A DNA stretch of 64,000 nucleotides from Desulfobulbaceae bacterium (GTDB taxonomy: Bacteria > Desulfobacterota > Desulfobulbia > Desulfobulbales > Desulfocapsaceae): positions 28,503-92,502 of the forward strand of contig JAAELB010000101.1 of assembly GCA_024227155.1 (NCBI GenBank). The letters are read 5' to 3'. The position numbers were made by a program, and so were the translations under genes. Below are positions 1-8,572 of this stretch, one piece after another. A model generated the notes under the pieces. It made no database searches, was not told where the DNA came from, and saw only the letters and a list, made by a program, of their open reading frames with translations. Positions within the stretch are counted from its first letter, which is position 1. Each line of letters starts with the position of its first letter.

Positions 1-996
1 GTGGACAAAACCTCTCAGATGTTCATTACCGGTCCCCAGGTAATCAAAACGGTAACGGGCGAAATTGTCACCTCTGAAGACCTCGGTGGTGCAATGACCC
101 ATAACAGCATAAGCGGCAATGCTCATTTTATGGCAACCGACGAACACCAGTGTCTGGCGAGCATACGCAATCTACTGAAATACCTGCCATCCAACTCAAT
201 GGAAAAGGCCCCGGCCACCGAATGTCTTGATGACATCAACAGACAAATCGATGAACTCGACGACCTCATTCCGGACAACCCCAATAAACCATACAATATT
301 CTTGATGTAATTCTCCCCATCATCGATAACGGTGAGTTCATGGAGTACCAACCTTATTTTGCCACAAATCTGGTTACCGGGTACGCCAAAATAAATGGTA
401 AGTCTGTAGGTATAGTTGCAAACCAACCCAACGTAATGGCGGGCTGCCTGGACATAAATGCCGGAGATAAAGGCGCCAGATTTATTCGAACCTGCGACTC
501 CTTTAACATCCCTCTGCTCACCTTTGTGGATGTACCGGGTTTTCTCCCCGGAACCAATCAAGAGTACGGAGGCATCATCCGACACGGGGCAAAACTTCTC
601 TACTCCTACAGCGAAGCGACTGTCCCCAAGGTCACTGTTATCACACGAAAGGCTTATGGAGGTGCCTACCTGGCGATGTGTTCCAAATCACTTGGAGCCG
701 ACATGGTTTTTGCATGGCCATCAGCCGAAGTTGCAGTAATGGGCTCTGAAGGCGCTGCAAATATCATCTTTAGAAATGATATAGCCAAAGCTGAGAACAA
801 GGCCGAAACAAAAAAGAAAATAATCGAGGAATACTCCGCCGAATTTGCAACCCCATACAAGGCCGCTGAACGTGGGTTCGTCGATGACGTAATCGAGCCC
901 CATAGCTCCAGACAAAGAATAATAGATGCCCTGAACATGCTCGAAGGAAAAAGACAAAAATTACCTTCTAAAAAGCACGGCAACCTTCCACTCTAA
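1..996 (+). CDS. mmdA: Methylmalonyl-CoA decarboxylase alpha subunit (carboxyltransferase), 5' end outside the window
   Basis: This is the C-terminal 331 residues of a biotin-dependent acyl-CoA carboxyltransferase. Family members are about 515 residues, so roughly the first 185 are missing; the GTG at base 1 is an internal Val codon, not a start. The protein aligns by eye along its length with the full 12S-type paralogue at 11273-12823, including a shared F(L/I)TGP segment near its start, the glycine-rich [10 protein letters not shown] segment and the ending KKHGN(L/I)PL. The subunit moves the carboxyl group from methylmalonyl-CoA to carrier biotin. OadG-like, biotin-carrier and MmdB genes follow within 15-40 bases, which points to the Na+-translocating methylmalonyl-CoA decarboxylase rather than propionyl-CoA carboxylase. 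Substrate choice is inferred from context, including mce and the mutase downstream. Confidence 0.88.
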   Translation: MDKTSQMFITGPQVIKTVTGEIVTSEDLGGAMTHNSISGNAHFMATDEHQCLASIRNLLKYLPSNSMEKAPATECLDDINRQIDELDDLIPDNPNKPYNILDVILPIIDNGEFMEYQPYFATNLVTGYAKINGKSVGIVANQPNVMAGCLDINAGDKGARFIRTCDSFNIPLLTFVDVPGFLPGTNQEYGGIIRHGAKLLYSYSEATVPKVTVITRKAYGGAYLAMCSKSLGADMVFAWPSAEVAVMGSEGAANIIFRNDIAKAENKAETKKKIIEEYSAEFATPYKAAERGFVDDVIEPHSSRQRIIDALNMLEGKRQKLPSKKHGNLPL

Positions 997-1010
997 CAGG
1001 GGAACATCAC

Positions 1011-1433
1011 ATGACAGTCACAGAACTCCTGGCCAAATTTGCCAATCCTGAAATCATGGAGAGTCTCGCCATATCGGACAAGATACAGGCAGGACTCATC
1101 ACCACAGTCCTGGGGATGGGCATAACCTTCACGGCCCTGGTCGTCCTGCTTTTCATCATTTCCTGGATGAACAAAATCCTTAACCCTCAAAAAAACAGTC
1201 CGACGTCTACCACCGCTGCAGAAGCCGCAACAGAACCAGACTCAGCAATAGATGATGCGACATCACAGCAACATAATGACTGCGAGCTTGTTGCAGCAAT
1301 AACAACCGCCATAGCCATGACACTGAAAACATCATCCAGCAATATAGTAATCAAGAACATTAAAAAAGTTGAAGACAACTCCCCGGCCTGGAATCGTGCC
1401 GGAATTATTGAACAGATGAACAGCAGATTTTAA
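1011..1433 (+). CDS. OadG-family gamma/delta subunit of a Na+-pumping decarboxylase
   Basis: A 140-residue protein with one membrane helix at about residues 27-57, an Ala/Ser/Thr-rich linker (about 62-90), and a C-terminal segment ending IKKVEDNSPAWNRAG. That ending is typical of the OadG/MmdD family, which tethers the carboxyltransferase to the membrane pump and stabilises the complex. The start follows a GGGGAA ribosome site 15 bases after the mmdA stop. The length is somewhat above the 80-110 residues common in the family, the excess being in the linker. Its place between mmdA and the biotin carrier gene matches the usual operon order. Confidence 0.82.
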   Translation: MTVTELLAKFANPEIMESLAISDKIQAGLITTVLGMGITFTALVVLLFIISWMNKILNPQKNSPTSTTAAEAATEPDSAIDDATSQQHNDCELVAAITTAIAMTLKTSSSNIVIKNIKKVEDNSPAWNRAGIIEQMNSRF

Positions 1434-1470
1434 CTATTAAAACAATAAACTACAAAGGGAGAAGATATAA

Positions 1471-1875
1471 ATGAAATTATTCAGAGTGGTTGTAAACGGC
1501 AGTGAGTACAAGGTTGAGATTGAAGAAATCAACGAACAGGGTTCAGCTCAGACACCAGCACCAAAATCCACGCCCGCGCCTTCACCTCAGCCCGCGCCAC
1601 AGCCTGCAGCAGCAAAACCTGCACCTGCGGCAAAGCCTGCAGCAGCACAAACCCCTGCCGGTGGGGCAATTGTTGCGCCAATGCCGGGGACCGTATTGCG
1701 CGTCGAAGTAAACAAGGGAGACAGTGTAACCCAGGGACAGATCCTGCTGGTTCTTGAAGCTATGAAAATGGAAAACGAAATCCAGGCTCCAGCCGACGGT
1801 GTCGTACAGGAACTCAACATCTCCGAAGGTGCATCAGTTAACGCTGGCGACACCCTCATCGTGTTGTCATCTTAA
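1471..1875 (+). CDS. mmdC: Biotin carboxyl carrier subunit of the decarboxylase
   Basis: A 134-residue biotin carrier. Residues 1-25 form a short docking segment, 25-62 are a Pro/Ala-rich swinging linker, and the C-terminal 70 residues form a biotinyl domain with the EAMKMEN motif; Lys99 is the biotinylation site. The carrier shuttles the carboxyl group from MmdA to the membrane subunit MmdB, where it is released as CO2 with Na+ export. A strong GGGAGAAG ribosome site precedes the ATG. The gene lies in the mmdA-oadG-mmdC-mmdB run. A second biotinyl domain, fused to a 5S-type carboxyltransferase, is encoded at 8573-10543, so the organism keeps two separate carriers. Confidence 0.9.
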   Translation: MKLFRVVVNGSEYKVEIEEINEQGSAQTPAPKSTPAPSPQPAPQPAAAKPAPAAKPAAAQTPAGGAIVAPMPGTVLRVEVNKGDSVTQGQILLVLEAMKMENEIQAPADGVVQELNISEGASVNAGDTLIVLSS

Positions 1876-1888
1876 CAGGAGACTCATT

Positions 1889-3052
1889 ATGCTGGAAGCA
1901 CTTCTCGCATTTATTAAAAGTACAGGGTTTTTCGGACTCACCTTTGGCGCAATCGCCATGATAGGTGTAGCCTGTATCCTGTTATATCTTGCAATAGTAA
2001 AAAAATTCGAACCGCTACTGTTGGTACCCATAGCCTTTGGTGTTCTTCTCACTAATCTTCCCTTTGCCGGCCTTATGGCTGAGCCGGTAATGGAGATCAA
2101 AGAAAACGTTATCCACACGGTGGAACCCGGCGGTCTGCTGTATTACCTCTTCCAGGGGGATCATCTGGGAATCTTCCCTCCCCTGATTTTCATGGGGGTC
2201 GGTGCCATGACTGATTTTGGCCCGCTAATAGCCAACCCTAAATCATTGCTTCTTGGCGCTGCTGCGCAATTTGGTATTTTCATAACTTTTATAGGCGCAA
2301 TCGCATCAGGACTCTTTACGGCGCAGGAGGCAGCATCAATTGGTATTATCGGTGGAGCCGACGGGCCAACCGCAATTTTCCTCTCATCAAAACTTGCACC
2401 GCACTTACTCGGCCCCATTGCCATTGCAGCCTATTCTTACATGGCACTGGTACCAATTATCCAACCACCGATCATGCGCTTTTTGACCACCAAGGAAGAA
2501 CGCGTGATCCGCATGACTCAGCTCCGCGACGTGACAAAAAGGGAAAAAATAATTTTCCCAATTATTGTTACTATTATTGTATCACTCATTGTGCCACCCG
2601 CAGCAACCCTGATTGGAATGCTTATGCTTGGCAATCTCTTCAGAGAATGTGGCGTTGTGGGTAGACTTGAAGATACAGCTAAAAATGCACTGATCAACAT
2701 TATCACCATATTTCTAGGGGTGACAGTAGGTGCTACCGCCACTGCTGAGCAATTCCTCACCATCGATACAATCGCCATTCTCACCTTAGGAGTTGTGGCC
2801 TTCGCTATTGGTACGGCCTCTGGGGTTATTCTTGCCAAGTTAATGAATAAAACCCTCAACATGAATATCAATCCTCTCATTGGTTCAGCTGGAGTCTCCG
2901 CTGTACCCATGGCTGCGAGGGTTTCACAGGTCGTTGGCCAGAAAGAAGACCCGGGCAACTTCCTCTTGATGCATGCCATGGGACCAAACGTCGCCGGGGT
3001 TATTGGCTCTGCAGTGTCCGCCGGCGTACTTTTATCAATGTTTGGAAATTAA
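1889..3052 (+). CDS. mmdB: Na+-translocating decarboxylase beta subunit
   Basis: A 387-residue polytopic membrane protein of the OadB/MmdB/GcdB family. It decarboxylates carboxybiotin and couples this to Na+ export. Hydrophobic helices cover most of the chain; a conserved GADGPTAIF segment near residue 155 and a [14 protein letters not shown] segment near residue 333 fit the family's conserved, ion-path regions. The reading frame stays open upstream to 1799, but the ATG at 1889 is preferred: it has an AGGAGA ribosome site seven bases upstream, lies 13 bases after the mmdC stop, and gives the hydrophobic N-terminus expected. It is the last gene of the operon, followed by a hairpin at 3077-3114. 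Confidence 0.92.
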   Translation: MLEALLAFIKSTGFFGLTFGAIAMIGVACILLYLAIVKKFEPLLLVPIAFGVLLTNLPFAGLMAEPVMEIKENVIHTVEPGGLLYYLFQGDHLGIFPPLIFMGVGAMTDFGPLIANPKSLLLGAAAQFGIFITFIGAIASGLFTAQEAASIGIIGGADGPTAIFLSSKLAPHLLGPIAIAAYSYMALVPIIQPPIMRFLTTKEERVIRMTQLRDVTKREKIIFPIIVTIIVSLIVPPAATLIGMLMLGNLFRECGVVGRLEDTAKNALINIITIFLGVTVGATATAEQFLTIDTIAILTLGVVAFAIGTASGVILAKLMNKTLNMNINPLIGSAGVSAVPMAARVSQVVGQKEDPGNFLLMHAMGPNVAGVIGSAVSAGVLLSMFGN

Positions 3053-3076
3053 CAGACACGCAGTAAGTCCCACTAG

Positions 3077-3114
3077 CAAGCCGTAATAAAGGACAATTGT
3101 TTTATTACGGCTTG
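3077..3114 (+). terminator. Hairpin downstream of the mmd operon
   Basis: A perfect 14 bp inverted repeat (3077-3090 with 3101-3114) around a 10-base loop lies 25 bases after the mmdB stop. There is no T-run after it, so it may act as a Rho-dependent or 3'-protecting structure rather than a classical intrinsic terminator. Confidence 0.55.
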
Positions 3115-3206
3115 TCCATCCCCACGCCTGACAGCCTCCCCGCAAAAAGGACTCATAAAGAACAGCTTTTTACTTGAAAGATAATAAATTATACATTACA
3201 TATAAT

Positions 3207-3223
3207 GAGTAACAATGTTACTC
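3207..3223. promoter_or_regulatory. Perfect 17 bp palindrome upstream of the TetR gene
   Basis: GAGTAACAATGTTACTC is a perfect palindrome around a central base, in the 346-base AT-rich gap before the TetR gene. Its core AACATTGTTAC recurs exactly at 17495-17505 and with one change at 17276-17286, both in the spacer upstream of prpE. It could be the operator of the TetR protein; this is inference. Apart from this palindrome and the hairpin at 3077-3114, nothing else was recognised in 3053-3398. Confidence 0.4.
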
Positions 3224-3398
3224 TACATCCTTGCAACAGATAACTAGAACCACACTTAGCACACTATTTTGGATATTTAGATTTATATTTCTCACGTAAC
3301 ACTAATATACATAAGAAATACAACTGAACATATACAGCTGATTCAAACCCTGATAATTTGTTTATCTATAACAACGTTCTCACTATATAACTCATTTC

Positions 3399-4019
3399 AT
3401 GGTCGACCAACTTAATAGTGACATCCACAAACGACTGGAGCTCGCTGTTCTCGAAATTTTTTCGAATTCAGATTTCCACCGAGCATCAATACGCGACATA
3501 GCACATACTGCCGGCGTCAGTTTCACGACGATATACAAGCATTATGGCAGTAAAGAGCAACTTGTTTTCGCCTTCGTTGATATCTGGATGGGAAAGTTAA
3601 CAGATCGGATCGTAGACCATTTAAAGGGAATAGAAAATCTCAAAGAGAAACTGCGTAAGGTTTTCTGGTTGCAACTCGATTATTACGAAAGACATGAGGG
3701 GTTGGGAAGAATTGTTTTTATGACCCTGCCAATGAAGACCTGGATGGCAGACAGGACCTTTGACCAACCCAGAATGATGTCTCTCATGATTGATGTGTTG
3801 CGGCAGGGACAAAGCGAAGGCATCCTCAACCCACATGTACGCGCCGGCACCTTGCTCGACTTCCTAATGGGATTTGTACAGCGAAGTTTCTTTATGTGGA
3901 TTTTACGGGGCAAGAATGAATCACTATCAGAACAGGCAAACATAATGTTTGAAATGGTGTGGCAGGGAATGGCCAACCCTGAAAAACCAATCCAGGACAA
4001 GACGTCAAGGCTTAAATAA
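3399..4019 (+). CDS. TetR-family transcriptional regulator
   Basis: A 206-residue TetR-type repressor. The N-terminal 60 residues carry the family helix-turn-helix, with the segment SIRDIAHTAGVSFTTIYKHYGSKEQL; the rest is an all-helical ligand-binding domain with no recognisable ligand motif. It is the first gene of a plus-strand run with mce and the mutase, so regulation of methylmalonyl-CoA metabolism, with an acyl-CoA as ligand, is plausible but inferred. No strong ribosome site precedes the ATG. The palindrome at 3207-3223 is a candidate operator. Confidence 0.85.
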   Translation: MVDQLNSDIHKRLELAVLEIFSNSDFHRASIRDIAHTAGVSFTTIYKHYGSKEQLVFAFVDIWMGKLTDRIVDHLKGIENLKEKLRKVFWLQLDYYERHEGLGRIVFMTLPMKTWMADRTFDQPRMMSLMIDVLRQGQSEGILNPHVRAGTLLDFLMGFVQRSFFMWILRGKNESLSEQANIMFEMVWQGMANPEKPIQDKTSRLK

Positions 4020-4068
4020 CAATAGTCGCGTTCAGATTTCGCGAAAACAGACATTTTTGGAGGAGAAC

Positions 4069-4473
4069 ATGGAAATTCTTAAGATTGATCATTTGGGCAT
4101 AGCGGTAAACAGCATCGATGATGGGAAAAATTTCTGGTCAGATGTTATGGGACTACATTTCGAAGGCGCCGAAACCGTCGATGCCCAAAAAGTGACCACC
4201 GCTTTTTTTCCAGTTGGTGAGAGTGAAGTTGAACTCCTCGAATCAACATCACCAGATGGACCTGTGGCAAAATTTATCGAGAAAAAAGGTACAGGTTTTC
4301 AGCACGTCGCCTTCAGAGTTGCTGATATTGAGGCAGCACTTGAAGAACTCAAAGAAAAAGGTATTCAGTTGATCGATCAGAAGCCAAGAATTGGTGCTGG
4401 TGGAGCTAAAATTGCTTTTCTCCATCCAAAGGCAACTGGGGGAGTACTCGTAGAACTCTGTCAACGAGACTAA
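4069..4473 (+). CDS. mce: Methylmalonyl-CoA epimerase
   Basis: A 134-residue glyoxalase/VOC-fold protein that interconverts the (S) and (R) forms of methylmalonyl-CoA, linking the carboxylases (S form) to the mutase (R form). The N-terminal segment IDHLGIAV and the segment GFQHVAFRV give metal ligands His8 and His79, and Glu129 near the C-terminus is the third; these fit the family pattern. The frame is open back to 3949, inside the TetR gene, but the ATG at 4069 has a strong GGAGGAG site and starts exactly at the conserved domain. The next gene is the mutase, 169 bases downstream. Confidence 0.92.
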   Translation: MEILKIDHLGIAVNSIDDGKNFWSDVMGLHFEGAETVDAQKVTTAFFPVGESEVELLESTSPDGPVAKFIEKKGTGFQHVAFRVADIEAALEELKEKGIQLIDQKPRIGAGGAKIAFLHPKATGGVLVELCQRD

Positions 4474-4642
4474 TGTTTTAATTTCTATAGAGATGAGCCC
4501 TGTTTTTACAGGGGCAGTAATCTATACTTTTATTACCGATCCACTCCGAGCATTGACTTAATAATTTGCCTGTGGATCTCACAACATGACTCAACCCCTG
4601 CCGGGGCTGCAAAATTGTATAACTGCGAATAAGGAGTAAACG

Positions 4643-6784
4643 ATGTCAGAGCATCCGAATTTATCAAAGTGGGCTGAACTAGCTGAAAAACAGATGAAAG
4701 GAAAGTCCATAGACACTCTTAACTGGACCACCCCAGAAGGCATCCAGGTAAAGCCTCTCTATACAGCAGAAGACCTTGAGGGAATGGAGTCAGTCAACAC
4801 CCTTCCTGGAATGGATCCATACGTGCGTGGGCCTATGGCAACTATGTACGCCGGCCGCCCCTGGACAATTCGCCAATACGCCGGTTTTTCAACAGCCAAA
4901 GAGTCCAATGCCTTCTATCACAAGGCACTCGCTGCCGGACAGAAAGGTTTATCCGTTGCTTTTGATCTTGCAACCCATAGAGGTTATGACTCGGATCACC
5001 CAAGGGTATCAGGAGACATTGGCAAGGCTGGGGTCGCGATTGATTCTGTTGAAGATATGAAGATTCTTTTTGACGGCATCCCGCTTGACAAAATGTCCGT
5101 TTCCATGACTATGAATGGAGCTGTCATCCCAATTCTCGCTGGCTATATTGTCGCCGCCGAAGAACAGGGCGTCAAGCACGAGCAACTCGCAGGAACTATC
5201 CAGAATGATATATTAAAAGAGTACCTTACCAGGAATACCTATATTTATCCGCCAACTCCATCCATGCGGATTATTTCTGATATCATGTCTTTTTGCTCAA
5301 AGAATATGCCGAAATATAACACCATCAGCATCAGCGGTTACCACATGATGGAAGCTGGCGCCAACAGTGTTCTCCAGACCGCTTTTACCTTGGCCGATGG
5401 TATTGAATATGTACAGGCCGCTATAAAGAGTGGCATGGATGTTGATGCCTTTGCTCCACGGCTATCGTTCTTTTTTGGTATTGGCATGAACTTTTTCATG
5501 GATATAGCCATGCTTCGAGCTGCCAGATTCCTCTGGCATCGATCCATGAGTAAGTTTAACCCAAAAAACGTAAAATCCTCAATGTTACGCACCCACTGCC
5601 AAACTTCCGGGTGGAGCTTAACTGAGCAAGATCCTTACAATAACGTCATCAGAACTACGATGGAGGCGATGACAGCAGTTCTTGGAGGTACTCAGTCCCT
5701 TCACACCAACTCTTTTGATGAGGCAATTGGTTTACCAACAGATTTTTCAGCTCGTATTGCCAGGAACACCCAGATCATAGTGCAGGAAGAATCACAAATC
5801 TGTCATGTCATTGACCCGCTTGGCGGCTCTTATTATGTCGAGTCATTGACCAATTCAATTATTGAAGAAGCCCAAAAAATCATCGATGAAATTGAAGGAC
5901 TCGGTGGCATGGCCAAAGCAATTGAGAGCGGCATGCCTAAGATGCGCATTGAGGAATCCGCTGCCCGTAAACAGGCAAGAATTGACCAGGGCCTAGATGT
6001 TATTGTCGGTGTTAACAAATACAAGCTCAAAGATGAAAAAATTGATTTTGAAGTTCGTGAAGTACCATCTTCTGTTCGAGATGAACAGATTGCAAGGATT
6101 AAGGAAATTAAAGCAACCAGAGATACGGCAGCAGTAGAAAAAGCACTTAACGATCTCAAGGCAGCTGCTAAAGGTGACGGTAATCTTCTCGAAGCAGCGC
6201 TTCCTGCGGTACGAGCCAGAGCTACTGTTGGCGAAATATCCGATGCAATAGAGGAAGCTTTCGGTCGTTTTGTGGCAACCACCAGGTGTATTTCTGGAGC
6301 GTATTCTTCTGAGTTCGAAGCGAGCAACGAGACTATCAATTTAATCAAAGAACGAACCAACACTTTCTTTGAGAAGCAGGGTCGTCGTCCTCGCCTTCTG
6401 GTCACCAAGATGGGCCAGGACGGTCATGACCGTGGTTTCAAGGTCGTTGCCAGTGCCTATGCTGATCTCGGCTTTGACGTTGACATCAGCCCCATGTTTC
6501 AAACTCCTGAAGAAGCTGCGAAAATGGCTATCGAAAATGATGTCCACGTTGTTGGAGCATCCAGCCTTGCTGCTGGGCATAAATCTCTCATCCCTGCCCT
6601 TATAGAAGAATTAAAAAAGGCGGGTGGCGAAGATATTCTGGTGGTAGCCGGTGGTGTCATTCCACCTGTAGATTATGATTTTCTCTATGAAGCTGGAGTA
6701 CAAGCTGTATTTGGACCTGGCACTCCAATCCCCGATTCAGCTGATAAAACTCTGTCTCTTCTTGAAGAAAAATATCTAAGCTGA
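4643..6784 (+). CDS. scpA: Methylmalonyl-CoA mutase, single-chain adenosylcobalamin enzyme
   Basis: A 713-residue mutase that rearranges (R)-methylmalonyl-CoA to succinyl-CoA by an adenosylcobalamin radical mechanism. The N-terminal 530 residues form the substrate TIM barrel, with the conserved segment [16 protein letters not shown]. The C-terminal 140 residues are a B12-binding Rossmann domain with the base-off motif DGHDRG: Asp593, His595 (cobalt ligand), Gly598. Length and composition match the homodimeric or large-subunit type; no small subunit gene is nearby. An AAGGAG site precedes the ATG. A strong intrinsic terminator follows at 6802-6853, so the MeaB gene is probably transcribed at a different level. 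Confidence 0.96.
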   Translation: MSEHPNLSKWAELAEKQMKGKSIDTLNWTTPEGIQVKPLYTAEDLEGMESVNTLPGMDPYVRGPMATMYAGRPWTIRQYAGFSTAKESNAFYHKALAAGQKGLSVAFDLATHRGYDSDHPRVSGDIGKAGVAIDSVEDMKILFDGIPLDKMSVSMTMNGAVIPILAGYIVAAEEQGVKHEQLAGTIQNDILKEYLTRNTYIYPPTPSMRIISDIMSFCSKNMPKYNTISISGYHMMEAGANSVLQTAFTLADGIEYVQAAIKSGMDVDAFAPRLSFFFGIGMNFFMDIAMLRAARFLWHRSMSKFNPKNVKSSMLRTHCQTSGWSLTEQDPYNNVIRTTMEAMTAVLGGTQSLHTNSFDEAIGLPTDFSARIARNTQIIVQEESQICHVIDPLGGSYYVESLTNSIIEEAQKIIDEIEGLGGMAKAIESGMPKMRIEESAARKQARIDQGLDVIVGVNKYKLKDEKIDFEVREVPSSVRDEQIARIKEIKATRDTAAVEKALNDLKAAAKGDGNLLEAALPAVRARATVGEISDAIEEAFGRFVATTRCISGAYSSEFEASNETINLIKERTNTFFEKQGRRPRLLVTKMGQDGHDRGFKVVASAYADLGFDVDISPMFQTPEEAAKMAIENDVHVVGASSLAAGHKSLIPALIEELKKAGGEDILVVAGGVIPPVDYDFLYEAGVQAVFGPGTPIPDSADKTLSLLEEKYLS

Positions 6785-6801
6785 TAGCTCAAGCTGCACC
6801 A

Positions 6802-6853
6802 CAACGGGTTTGGCGGTTCTCCCTCGCTTGCTGCCGAATCCGTTGTTTTTTAT
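6802..6853 (+). terminator. Intrinsic terminator after the methylmalonyl-CoA mutase gene
   Basis: Bases 6802-6817 pair fully with 6830-6845 (16 pairs, several of them G-U on the plus-strand transcript), followed at once by a run of six T. It lies 17 bases after the mutase stop and 42 bases before the MeaB start. Confidence 0.8.
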
Positions 6854-6894
6854 GATATTATCTAATTCCATAATCCCTTAAAACTTTATTGCAA

Positions 6895-7872
6895 ATGTTA
6901 AAAACTGTTCAGGAATATGTCGACGGTGTGCTTGCCGGCAACAGGCCCATACTAGCCCGCACCATAACTCTTATCGAAAGCGCATTGCCAGCCCACCAGA
7001 AACTAGCCCGTGACATAGTAGCACATCTGCTGCCCCATACCGGAAACAGTGTACGCCTTGGTATAACCGGGGTTCCGGGAGCTGGAAAGAGCACCTATAT
7101 CGAAAGCTTTGGAACCATGCTCGCCGAAATGGGTCACAGGGTTGCCGTTCTTGCAATAGACCCCAGCTCCAGTCGCAGTGGTGGATCAATCCTTGGCGAT
7201 AAGACCAGAATGGAAAAACTTGCAGTAAACAGCAATGCATTTATCCGACCATCTCCTTCCAGCGGAACGTTAGGGGGCGTGGGGAGAAAAACCCGCGAAA
7301 CAATGCTTGTATGCGAAGCAGCAGGCTACGATGTAGTAGTAATTGAGACAGTTGGCGTCGGTCAATCAGAAACAACAGTGGCATCAATGGTTGATTTTTT
7401 TCTCGTTTTGATGATCGCCGGTGCCGGAGATGAGCTGCAGGGTATCAAAAAAGGAGTGCTCGAAGTCGCTGATGCTATTGTGATCAATAAGGCTGATGGA
7501 GACAATATCAACCGGGCAGAACTTGCTAAGAAAGAATATCAGACAGCCCTGCACATGCTGATGCCCACAAGCTCCAACTGGTCGCCCCCTGTACTCACAT
7601 GTAGTGCACTGGAAAACAGCGGTATTGACAAAATATGGCAGACCATAAATGAACACCGACAGAAATTGACGGATTGTGGGGAAATGGCGTCAAAGAGAAA
7701 AGACCAGGCACTTGACTGGATGTCCTTTCTTCTCGATGATGGATTGAGAAATTGGTTTTACACAAACCCCAAGGTAGTGGAACATCTGCCGCAACTGAAA
7801 ATTGAAGTTGAAGCGGGATCAACCTCACCGACCTCAGCTGCGGATTTTCTGTTATCGCTATTAAAAGAATAG
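6895..7872 (+). CDS. meaB: MeaB/ArgK-type G-protein chaperone of methylmalonyl-CoA mutase
   Basis: A 325-residue P-loop GTPase of the SIMIBI class that gates cobalamin loading of the mutase and protects it from inactivation. Walker A is GVPGAGKST at residues 59-67, followed by the family motif AIDPSSSRSGGSILGDKTRM (Mg2+ and switch region) and a base-recognition NKAD. The family carries an N-terminal helical arm and a C-terminal dimerisation arm, and the length fits. A TTG two codons upstream (6889) is also possible; ATG at 6895 is preferred. No clear ribosome site is visible, and a terminator lies just upstream, so expression may be low. Confidence 0.93.
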   Translation: MLKTVQEYVDGVLAGNRPILARTITLIESALPAHQKLARDIVAHLLPHTGNSVRLGITGVPGAGKSTYIESFGTMLAEMGHRVAVLAIDPSSSRSGGSILGDKTRMEKLAVNSNAFIRPSPSSGTLGGVGRKTRETMLVCEAAGYDVVVIETVGVGQSETTVASMVDFFLVLMIAGAGDELQGIKKGVLEVADAIVINKADGDNINRAELAKKEYQTALHMLMPTSSNWSPPVLTCSALENSGIDKIWQTINEHRQKLTDCGEMASKRKDQALDWMSFLLDDGLRNWFYTNPKVVEHLPQLKIEVEAGSTSPTSAADFLLSLLKE

Positions 7873-7885
7873 TGTTTCAGTTATA

Positions 7886-7920
7886 CTAACACCCCACAAG
7901 GGGGTATAAGTGCCTTGAAG
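7886..7920 (+). repeat. Family A intergenic repeat, short copy
   Basis: The segment runs CTAACACCCC, a small CCCC/GGGG hairpin, then GTATAAGTGCCTT. It is a compact copy of the dispersed family A. Bases 7888-7906 (AACACCCCACAAGGGGGTA) are repeated exactly, in reverse complement, at 35529-35547. It lies between the converging meaB and carbonic anhydrase genes and could also end transcription there. Confidence 0.6.
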
Positions 7921-7931
7921 CTATGTAAAAT

Positions 7932-8441
7932 TTATTTATACCATCCGGAATACTTAACATAGCTTTCTGCGATTCTTTCGATTTCACCTGAAATCAGATC
8001 CTTGCCGATATCTTTTACCTTCTTTGCAGGCACTCCCGCGTAGATAGAACCACCCTCAACCTTCGTCCCCTGGGTGACAACTGCCCCCGCCGCTATGATT
8101 GTATTAGATTCAACCACACAATCATCCATAACGATCGCCCCCATTCCAACCAGCACATTATCATGGATAGTGCAGCCATGAACAATCGCATTATGTCCAA
8201 CAGAGACATTGTTACCAATGTTCACAGCATATTTTTTATAGGTGCAATGCACCACAGCCCCATCCTGGATATTAACCTTGTTACCCATTCGGATGTAGTG
8301 GACATCCCCACGGAGCACTGCTCCGTACCAGATTGAGCAGTGGTCACCCATGACCACATCCCCAACCACCACGGCGTTTTCAGCTAAAAAACAATCCTCG
8401 CCAAATTGTGGTGTAGTCCCGTTCAATTCTCTAATAATCAT
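7932..8441 (-). CDS. Gamma-class carbonic anhydrase-like protein (left-handed beta-helix)
   Basis: A 169-residue hexapeptide-repeat protein of the gamma carbonic anhydrase/YrdA family. His65, His83 and His88 match the metal ligand pattern of the class. The repeats run from about residue 12 to 130, followed by a C-terminal helix. The predicted role is CO2/bicarbonate interconversion, which makes sense beside biotin enzymes that release or use carboxyl groups, but many YrdA-type proteins show no proven activity. It reads opposite to meaB and in the same direction as the transcarboxylase genes, from which it is separated by a terminator at 8455-8489. Confidence 0.85.
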   Translation of the reverse strand: MIIRELNGTTPQFGEDCFLAENAVVVGDVVMGDHCSIWYGAVLRGDVHYIRMGNKVNIQDGAVVHCTYKKYAVNIGNNVSVGHNAIVHGCTIHDNVLVGMGAIVMDDCVVESNTIIAAGAVVTQGTKVEGGSIYAGVPAKKVKDIGKDLISGEIERIAESYVKYSGWYK

Positions 8442-8454
8442 ATAGAACCCTTAA

Positions 8455-8489
8455 AATAAAAAAAGAAGGGAGCCGATAAACGGCTCCCT
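8455..8489 (-). terminator. Intrinsic terminator after the 5S-type carboxyltransferase gene
   Basis: An 8 bp perfect GC-rich stem, GGGAGCCG (8469-8476) with CGGCTCCC (8482-8489), is followed on the minus strand by a T-rich tract (8455-8468). It lies 84 bases past the stop of the carboxyltransferase gene. Confidence 0.78.
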
Positions 8490-8572
8490 CTACAGTGTAA
8501 CATTTATTAGGCACTTTCAATCTCCCCCCTAGGAGTGGGAGGGGGAAGACATCTGTCCCTCATGGGTAATAT

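Noticed and set aside
1-3. GTG at the first base as the start of the first gene
   Set aside because: The paralogue at 11273-12823 shows that about 185 residues are missing; the codon is an internal valine at the window edge.
196-585. Long antisense open frames inside conserved genes (for example opposite mmdA, the mutase and the radical SAM gene)
   Set aside because: They mirror the codon pattern of strongly conserved genes on the other strand and lack ribosome sites.
4474-4642. Possible cobalamin riboswitch before the B12-dependent mutase, and likewise before nrdJ (60701-60900)
   Set aside because: The spacer before the mutase is shorter than a riboswitch, and neither region contains a recognisable B12-box sequence or the expected stems.
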